A DNA stretch of 28,638 nt from Candidatus Peribacteraceae bacterium (GTDB taxonomy: Bacteria > Patescibacteriota > Gracilibacteria > Peribacterales > Peribacteraceae), in contig JABFSS010000053.1 in NCBI GenBank assembly GCA_013140485.1, positions 1-28,638 on the forward strand, read 5' to 3'. The notes below the pieces were generated by a model. It did not search any database. It was not told where the DNA came from and saw only the letters and a list, made by a program, of their open reading frames with translations. Position 1 is the first letter of the stretch. The number at the start of each line of letters is the position of its first letter. The position numbers and the translations under genes are program-made. This document shows, piece after piece, positions 23,397 to 28,638 of the stretch.

Positions 23397-25830
23397 CCAA
23401 ACTCACCAACTTCCCCTTGATATAAATCTCTTTTTTCGGCTTCTGTCCGCCCAGAAATTTTTGGACATTCGTATCCGCTTTCGCAGCGCCCAGAATCTCA
23501 CTCTCGGATGCACCAGACCCGACTTCCACCTGTCCGCGCAGTTTACCGTTCACCTGCACGGCAATGATCATCGTATCGGTGACCAGGAGTTTGGGATCGT
23601 ACGTCGGCCACTGCTGATCGATGACAAATCCTTTGCCACCCAATGCTTCCCAGAGTTCTTCACTCAAATGAGGCGCGATCGGCGAGAGCAGGCTCGTGAA
23701 TTTCTTCGCCGTCTCGTTCGAGAATGCTTTTCCTTCAACGGCATTGAGGAATTCCATCAGTGCGCTGATTGCGGTGTTGAAGTGCATCTTTTCCATGCTG
23801 TCCGTCACCTTCTTGATTGCACGGTGAAGTTCGACAGTCACGTCCTTGGCATCTTTGGCATCTTTGGCATCTTGCCCGAAGATTCTCCAAACACGTTGAA
23901 CAAATCTATCCGTCCCTTTTATTCCCGTATCACTCCAATCCCCTCCGTCCGTGAACGGTCCCATGAACATCAGGTACATGCGGAACACGTCGGAGCCGTG
24001 ACGGTCGATAAAGCTGTCCGGACTGACGACGTTGCCTTTGCTCTTGCTCATCTTGGCTCCTTTGTTGGTGATCAGCCCTTGGTGAACTAATTTTTGGAAC
24101 GGTTCTTCGTGTGATACAAAGCCAAAATCTTTCAATGCCATCATCACAAATCGAGCGTAGATCAAGTGCATGCACGCGTGTTCCGGTCCACCGATATACA
24201 TATTCACGGGCAGCCAGTTTTTCTCTAGATCTTTTTTGATGAAATTCTTCTGATCATTCTCCATCAGGTACCGCAGATAGTAGAAACTTGAGCAGACGAA
24301 CGTATCCATCGTGTCGAACTCGGGTCTCCACCATTTGCCGAAGATTTTCTCCGTCCGCTCGATAAATTCTTTGGAATACGTCAGCGGCGACTTACCCGTC
24401 GGTTTGAACTCGACGTCGGTGGGGAGTAGCCAGGGGAGATGTTCTTCGGGAACCGGATGCGGGTTGCCGTCGGGATCGTACACAATCGGTATCGGCGCAC
24501 CCCAGTAACGCTGGCGGGAAACGAGCCAGTCGCGCAACCGGTAATGGACCGCGCGTTTTGCGATCTTCAAATCTTTCTCCATGAAGGTGATGATATCGCC
24601 GCGCACTTCGCCCCACTTGCGGCCTTTGAACGCGGCCGGCTGCTCCATGATGGCTTCGGGATCCTTGTGATAGCAGTATTCGAGATCACGGACTTTGGTC
24701 GCTTCTTCGGGATCCGCAGGGAACATCACCGGTCGCAGCGGGATGCCGTACTTTTTCGCGAAGACGAAATCTCGCTCATCGTGTGCCGAACAGTGGACGA
24801 TGCCGGTGCCGTATTCCATGACGACGAACGATGCCACCCAGATGGGCAGATCGCCCGTGCCGAAGGGATTATCGACGGAGCGGCCGGTAAAGACGCCTTC
24901 CACGTCTTCCATGAAGTTGAAGCGCTTGGCGGCCTTCTTCTTCTTGATTCGTTCGACGAAAGCCATCACCTCTTTCTCCTGTGCCGTTCCTTTGACCATC
25001 TTCTCCACGAGCGGATGCTCCGGCGCGATGACGGTGAACGTCTGTGCCATGAACGTCTGAGGCACGGAGTCGTAGACTTCGAATTCGTCGCCGAGATCTT
25101 TGATACGCGAGCGGATGTTCACTCCTTCGCTGCGGTCGATCCAATTTTTCTGCATGATCTTGGTCTTCTCGGGCCAATCGAGACCGGGCAGATTATCGAG
25201 CAGCTTCTGCGCGTACTGCGTGATCTTCCAATACCATTGCGAAAGCGCTTTCTGCTGAACTTCGCTCCCGCACCGCTCGCACTTGCCTTCCCAAACCTGC
25301 TCATTCGCGAGCACTGTCTGGCAGCTCGGGCAGAAGTTCACGTTGCCGAGTTTTTTATACGCGAGTTTGTTCTTGAACATTTGCAGGAACAGCCACTGCG
25401 TCCATTGGTAATAGGAGGGGTCGCTCGTGTTCACCATTTTCTCCCAGTCGTACATCGTGCCGATCCGCTTGAGCTGCGTGATCATCGTCTTCACGTTCTC
25501 AGCGGTGGACTTTGCCGGTGGCGTACCCGTTTTGACCGCAAAGTTTTCAGCCGGGAGTCCGAACGCATCGAACCCCATCGGCGCGAAAACCTGATGGCCG
25601 TGCATGCGCATATAGCGGCTGTAACTATCCGCGGGCGCAAAGTTGTACCAGTGCCCCACGTGCAATTTATCCCCGCTCGGATACGGAAACATGACAAGCG
25701 AGTAGTACGGATTTTTCGCGTTTTTCAGATCCGTGTTGTACACACGCGCTTCTTCCCAGCGCTTTTGCCACTTGGGTTCGACGGTGGAGGGGTCGTAGTC
25801 GCGCACGGGGGGAAGTGTATCATGCACCAC
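23389..25830 (-). CDS. leuS: Leucyl-tRNA synthetase
   Basis: This 813-residue class I synthetase charges tRNA-Leu. The HIGH motif is HVGH (57-60) in PYPSGDKLHVGHWYNF; the KMSKS loop is at 593-597. A zinc-binding CPSC ... CERC module lies in the N-terminal half, and the CP1 editing domain (about 220-410) carries the threonine-rich/GTGIVH-type region (MEYGTGIVHCSAHDERD). The C-terminal anticodon-binding and tail domains end in VNGKLRGQV ... GKLVSLVV. A (KDA)4 tract encoded by 9-nt repeats follows the catalytic core. The start is GTG at 25830 (or 25827), only 1-4 nt from the divergent GNAT gene. Confidence 0.97.
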   Translation of the reverse strand: MVHDTLPPVRDYDPSTVEPKWQKRWEEARVYNTDLKNAKNPYYSLVMFPYPSGDKLHVGHWYNFAPADSYSRYMRMHGHQVFAPMGFDAFGLPAENFAVKTGTPPAKSTAENVKTMITQLKRIGTMYDWEKMVNTSDPSYYQWTQWLFLQMFKNKLAYKKLGNVNFCPSCQTVLANEQVWEGKCERCGSEVQQKALSQWYWKITQYAQKLLDNLPGLDWPEKTKIMQKNWIDRSEGVNIRSRIKDLGDEFEVYDSVPQTFMAQTFTVIAPEHPLVEKMVKGTAQEKEVMAFVERIKKKKAAKRFNFMEDVEGVFTGRSVDNPFGTGDLPIWVASFVVMEYGTGIVHCSAHDERDFVFAKKYGIPLRPVMFPADPEEATKVRDLEYCYHKDPEAIMEQPAAFKGRKWGEVRGDIITFMEKDLKIAKRAVHYRLRDWLVSRQRYWGAPIPIVYDPDGNPHPVPEEHLPWLLPTDVEFKPTGKSPLTYSKEFIERTEKIFGKWWRPEFDTMDTFVCSSFYYLRYLMENDQKNFIKKDLEKNWLPVNMYIGGPEHACMHLIYARFVMMALKDFGFVSHEEPFQKLVHQGLITNKGAKMSKSKGNVVSPDSFIDRHGSDVFRMYLMFMGPFTDGGDWSDTGIKGTDRFVQRVWRIFGQDAKDAKDAKDVTVELHRAIKKVTDSMEKMHFNTAISALMEFLNAVEGKAFSNETAKKFTSLLSPIAPHLSEELWEALGGKGFVIDQQWPTYDPKLLVTDTMIIAVQVNGKLRGQVEVGSGASESEILGAAKADTNVQKFLGGQKPKKEIYIKGKLVSLVV
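23844..23872. repeat. In-frame 9-nt tandem repeat within leuS
   Basis: Three copies of TTGGCATCT encode Asp-Ala-Lys repeats between the catalytic core and the anticodon-binding domain. This looks like a polymorphic minisatellite in a tolerant linker. Confidence 0.75.
25818..25823 (+). promoter_or_regulatory. Candidate -10 box for the GNAT-domain gene
   Basis: TATCAT (five of six) ends 8 nt before the ATG at 25832, again the leaderless spacing. It lies inside the leuS coding region; no good -35 box was found. Confidence 0.35.
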
Positions 25831-25831
25831 T

Positions 25832-26902
25832 ATGTCGATACCTCTCTACCTCGCTCAGTACCAACACGCCAAGCAGGTGCGCTTCGAGAAAGAGGAGCAA
25901 GAAGGGTATGACCCAAGTGAAGTATCACAAACGATTCAGCAACTGTCAGAGATCAAGACACAGTTCAATCTCTTACGAGACATCATCGGTCATTTGATGG
26001 AAGCCGATTTTACCTATGCAAAGGCGGTTCACCCCGCAACCCAGTCCGCGAAAGAAGAACTTACACGTTGGGAAGACATCGCAAAAAACTTATTGGAGAT
26101 CATCCGGCTGCGGATCGACACACTGCTGCATAATCGCGTCTTTCTCGATTTCGTATCAAAGAACGACCGTCAGCAATTAAATGAGCCATTGGAGATGACG
26201 TATGCGGATTTGAGTCGACGAAGACTGCGTAGCTCTCTCGCGCCAAAAATCTGGATCATCATGAGCGTGCGTGAACAGCTGGAAGCTTGTTTAAGCGGAG
26301 CTGCCACAGCGGAAGAAGCGTGTCCGCCGCCCCGTCCGAAACAAGAATATGCGGTACGACCGCTCAGCACTGAAGAAATTGAAGCAATGAAGCGACAGGG
26401 ATGGAAGGAAAAAAATCCCGATCTTCGGCCAATAGCGATCAATGGTTTCGGCACGGGCACGACGCTCGACCGAAAGCGCATCAATCAAATTGAAGGCGAC
26501 TCGGGCGGAATACCATGTATGAAAAATCTTTCCAATGCAGATCTCAGAAAATCCAACATACTGTTTGCGATCGAGCGCTTCTGGGACAAACTGGAAATCA
26601 CGCATGGGTTCATCACTTCCGTCTATGAGAAAGACAATCATGCGCATTGGATCCATAACATCGCCGTTGTCGCGGGATCCCAGCGAAGAGGCGTGGCATC
26701 ACAACTGCTGAACAGACTCATCCAAAAACTTAGTCCGGAGAACCGGCATATCCGCACGATTGTCCGGGAACATGCATTGCCGGCCCAGCTGTTCTTCCGA
26801 AAACACGGCTTTACGCAGAAGTTGACTCTCAAAAATCACTTCCGGGATCCGGAGGAAGACGGATATCTCATGGAGTACACCATGCAGGAAACAATCAAGT
26901 AA
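25832..26902 (+). CDS. Two-part protein with C-terminal GNAT acetyltransferase domain
   Basis: This 356-residue protein has an N-terminal 200 residues that are mostly helical, charged and not recognised (EEQEGYDPSEVSQTIQQLSEIKTQF). The C-terminal 130 residues form a GNAT N-acetyltransferase: a strand HWIHNIAVV, the acetyl-CoA loop QRRGVASQLLNRL (family Q/RxxGxG/A), then AQLFFRKHGF (motif B). The acceptor is unknown; protein or small-molecule amines are both possible. The start at ATG 25832 is 1 nt from the divergent leuS start, so each promoter must lie in the other gene. The gene appears AT-richer than leuS and der. Confidence 0.8.
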   Translation: MSIPLYLAQYQHAKQVRFEKEEQEGYDPSEVSQTIQQLSEIKTQFNLLRDIIGHLMEADFTYAKAVHPATQSAKEELTRWEDIAKNLLEIIRLRIDTLLHNRVFLDFVSKNDRQQLNEPLEMTYADLSRRRLRSSLAPKIWIIMSVREQLEACLSGAATAEEACPPPRPKQEYAVRPLSTEEIEAMKRQGWKEKNPDLRPIAINGFGTGTTLDRKRINQIEGDSGGIPCMKNLSNADLRKSNILFAIERFWDKLEITHGFITSVYEKDNHAHWIHNIAVVAGSQRRGVASQLLNRLIQKLSPENRHIRTIVREHALPAQLFFRKHGFTQKLTLKNHFRDPEEDGYLMEYTMQETIK

Positions 26903-26927
26903 TGTGCTACACTTCGCATACACATGC

Positions 26928-26969
26928 CACCCTTCGACTCCCCCTCGCTCCGCTCGGGGTCGCTCAGGG
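26928..26969. repeat. Hairpin repeat family B (copy 2)
   Basis: CACCCTTCGAC, then CCCC...GGGG inner arms, then CGCTCAGGG. The outer parts match the family-B copy at 15625-15649. It fills most of the gap before der and, if translated, produces a spurious N-terminal extension of that gene. Confidence 0.6.
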
Positions 26970-26999
26970 CAAGAAACATATCTCCCAAGCAGAAGAACA

Positions 27000-28388
27000 A
27001 TGGCCAAATTACCTCTTGTAGCGATCATCGGCCGTCCCAACACGGGCAAGTCGACGCTCTTTAACCGGCTCGTCCGCCGCCGCGTGGCCATCGAGAGTCC
27101 CGTGGCGGGCACCACGCGGGATCATATTGCACGGAAAGTGGTGACCGACGACGTGGACTACCTGCTGATCGACACCGGAGGAATGGGAGGGGGAACGGCC
27201 GACAAGGACTTTGAGAAAGACGTGCACGGGCAATCGGCGCTGGCGCTCGCGGCGGCCGACGTGATTCTCTTCACCCTCGACGGCAAGAGCGACCTTACCA
27301 AGAGCGACCATCAAATCGTGCAGATGCTCCGCAAGAACCGCCGCCGCCACGTTCCGGTGATCCTGGTGATCACCAAGTGCGACACGGAAAAAATGGCGAA
27401 CACGGTGAAAGACTCTTTCCACGGCCTCGGCATCGCCGACGATATTCTGACAACGAGTGCGGCGCATAATTTGGGAACGGAAGAACTGCAGGACATCATC
27501 GCAAAACATTTACGGAAATTGCATTTTGAAAAAAAGGATTCGGTTGCAGACGAAAGGTCAGCGCAGACGCCGTCGTCTGCGCTGACGAGCGGGATGCCCC
27601 GCGTCGCCATCATCGGCCGCCCGAACGTCGGCAAAAGCTCGCTGATCAATGCGCTGATGAGCGACCCCCAGCGCAAAATCTCTCCCAAGCTCGTCTCGGA
27701 CATTCCGGGGACCACGCGCGACGCCACGGACACGGTCATCCGGCACGACGATCAGGATTTTCTGTTCGTCGATACCGCGGGGCTCCGCCGGAAGGCGCGC
27801 ATTGAAGAGGATTTGGAAGGACTGTCGGTGCTGCGGACTCTGCAGGCCATCGAAGATTGCGACGTCGCCGTCTTGCTGATCAACGCAAACGAGGAGGTCA
27901 GCAATCAGGACAAGAAGATCGCCGGGACGGTGATGGAGCAAGGGAAGGGCTTGATCATCCTCATCAACAAAATCGACCTCCTGAAAGGCGAGGCGCGCAC
28001 CGAGAAGATGCTTGAGACCCAACGCGCGTTCCCCTTCTGCCGCTTCGCACCGATCCTGCCCGCCTCGGCCAAGACGCGAGACAATTTGCCGAAGCTCTTC
28101 GCCCTCGTGATGATGGTCCACCGTAACATGGGGCTGCGCATCGCCCCGCGCGACCTGGCCGTCTTCATGCGCGACGTCGTCCACGGCCATCCGATGACCT
28201 CGCTCAAAAGCTGCAAGCACGTGACGCAGGCCAAAGACCCGCCGCCGACCTTCGTGCTCTTCGTCCGCAATCCCAAGGCCGTCCAGATCAGCCAGCTCCG
28301 GTACATTGAAAACAGACTGCGGGAGAGATTTGGATTGGAGGGGGTGCCGGTGAGGTTGGTGACGAAAGGGCCACGAGATAGAAATTGA
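27000..28388 (+). CDS. der: Ribosome assembly GTPase Der (EngA)
   Basis: This 462-residue tandem GTPase is needed for 50S subunit assembly. G domain 1 has P-loop GRPNTGKS (11-18), DTGG and TKCD (125-128). G domain 2 has GRPNVGKS (206-213), DTAG and NKID (323-326). A C-terminal KH-like domain (about 375-462) contains PPTFVLFVRNPKAVQISQLRYIENRLRERFG. The length is normal for the family. The ATG at 27000 (MAKLPLVAIIGRP) was chosen because the longer frame upstream is translated hairpin repeat. An AGAAGA stretch 4 nt before the start is the nearest thing to a ribosome-binding site. The gene ends shortly before the terminal repeat cluster. Confidence 0.97.
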   Translation: MAKLPLVAIIGRPNTGKSTLFNRLVRRRVAIESPVAGTTRDHIARKVVTDDVDYLLIDTGGMGGGTADKDFEKDVHGQSALALAAADVILFTLDGKSDLTKSDHQIVQMLRKNRRRHVPVILVITKCDTEKMANTVKDSFHGLGIADDILTTSAAHNLGTEELQDIIAKHLRKLHFEKKDSVADERSAQTPSSALTSGMPRVAIIGRPNVGKSSLINALMSDPQRKISPKLVSDIPGTTRDATDTVIRHDDQDFLFVDTAGLRRKARIEEDLEGLSVLRTLQAIEDCDVAVLLINANEEVSNQDKKIAGTVMEQGKGLIILINKIDLLKGEARTEKMLETQRAFPFCRFAPILPASAKTRDNLPKLFALVMMVHRNMGLRIAPRDLAVFMRDVVHGHPMTSLKSCKHVTQAKDPPPTFVLFVRNPKAVQISQLRYIENRLRERFGLEGVPVRLVTKGPRDRN

Positions 28389-28410
28389 GAATTGAAAATG
28401 GAGAATTGGT

Positions 28411-28454
28411 TCCTCGTACGCTGACGGCTCCGCCGTCAGCTACTCGGAATGACA
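28411..28454 (-). repeat. Hairpin repeat family A, copy H5 (inverted)
   Basis: CCTCGTACG, stem CTGACGGC-TCC-GCCGTCAG, CTACTCGGAATGACA. Confidence 0.9.
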
Positions 28455-28474
28455 AATCGGTTTAAGAGAACAAG

Positions 28475-28520
28475 CCCCTCGGTACGCCCACGGCTCCACC
28501 GTGGGCTACTCGGGGTGACA
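28475..28520 (-). repeat. Hairpin repeat family A, copy H6 (inverted)
   Basis: CCCCTCGGTACG, stem CCCACGG-CTCCA-CCGTGGG, CTACTCGGGGTGACA. Confidence 0.9.
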
Positions 28521-28571
28521 AATAAAAGAAGAGCTCCGAGCGTATCGAGGCATTTGTCTAAAAAACGCCTT

Positions 28572-28617
28572 TGTCATTCCGAGTAGTTCGCGCTGGAGGC
28601 GCGAACGTACGAGGAAC
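28572..28617 (+). repeat. Hairpin repeat family A, copy H7
   Basis: TGTCATTCCGAGTAG, stem TTCGCGC-TGGAG-GCGCGAA, CGTACGAGG. Orientation is opposite to H5 and H6. Confidence 0.9.
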
Positions 28618-28638
28618 CAATTCTCAATTACCCTCGCC

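Larger units (their letters stand above)
28401..28625. mobile_element. 225-bp repeat cluster with 20-bp perfect terminal inverted repeats
   Basis: Positions 28401-28420 and 28606-28625 are exact reverse complements (outer ends GAGAATTGGTTCC). Inside lie three family-A hairpins, two inverted and one forward. Heptamer-like AATTGAG repeats border the left end. No reading frame of note is present; it may be a MITE-like or composite repeat unit. This is the only gene-free stretch at the right end of the window. Confidence 0.6.

Noticed and set aside
24439..25911. 490-residue plus-strand frame opposite leuS
   Set aside because: Antisense shadow; no motifs and atypical composition.
26904..26999. 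Longer der frame
   Set aside because: The extra 32 residues are translated family-B hairpin; the P-loop of Der normally lies about ten residues from the start, as it does from 27000.

Overview
The window looks like chromosome from an uncultured bacterium of moderate to high GC. Housekeeping genes (ftsK, rdgB, dnaG, rpoD, leuS, der) are interspersed with small orphan genes and many dispersed palindromic repeats. No rRNA, tRNA, prophage, IS transposase or CRISPR array is visible. Small S23-type and GIY-YIG genes, hairpin repeats and the near absence of Shine-Dalgarno sequences would fit a Patescibacteria/CPR lineage (Peribacteria-like). That placement is an inference from general character, not from any database comparison.

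Layout. From 1 to 5246 (minus strand) a MarR-type regulator is followed by a membrane-fusion protein, an ABC ATPase and two tandem MacB/FtsX-type permeases, the last cut by the window edge. This is a MacAB/YknXYZ-like exporter operon with a candidate MarR operator over its promoter. Next come an RmlD-like sugar-nucleotide reductase, an S23-type four-helix-bundle gene bracketed by inverted nonamer arrays, and ftsK. From 9021 to 9735 a small GIY-YIG gene is bracketed by two direct and two inverted copies of a hairpin repeat. Then follow rdgB, a secreted S41-protease-like protein that appears to lack its catalytic serine, and an orphan winged-helix-like gene.

From 11586 to 21544 (minus strand) there is a run of information-processing genes: NOL1/NOP2/Sun-type RNA methyltransferase, KAS III-like thiolase-fold enzyme, dnaG, rpoD, a methyltransferase-like protein and a helicase-nuclease fusion. 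From 21619 onward lie an alpha/beta-hydrolase-like gene, two orphan genes, leuS, a GNAT-domain protein, der and a terminal cluster of three hairpin repeats inside a 20-bp inverted repeat.

The most unusual signals are these. (1) Synonymously diverged relics of the 3' ends of rpoD and leuS lie just downstream of the intact genes. (2) RpoD has a zinc-ribbon tail after region 4, and the rpoD relic retains the last eight residues of that tail. (3) Two gene-plus-repeat units (GIY-YIG with hairpins, S23 with nonamer arrays) look like small mobile elements. (4) Heptamer-period palindromic elements occur between genes, and one is translated inside the RNA methyltransferase. (5) Near-consensus -10 boxes sit 6-9 nt before start codons, which implies widespread leaderless mRNAs.
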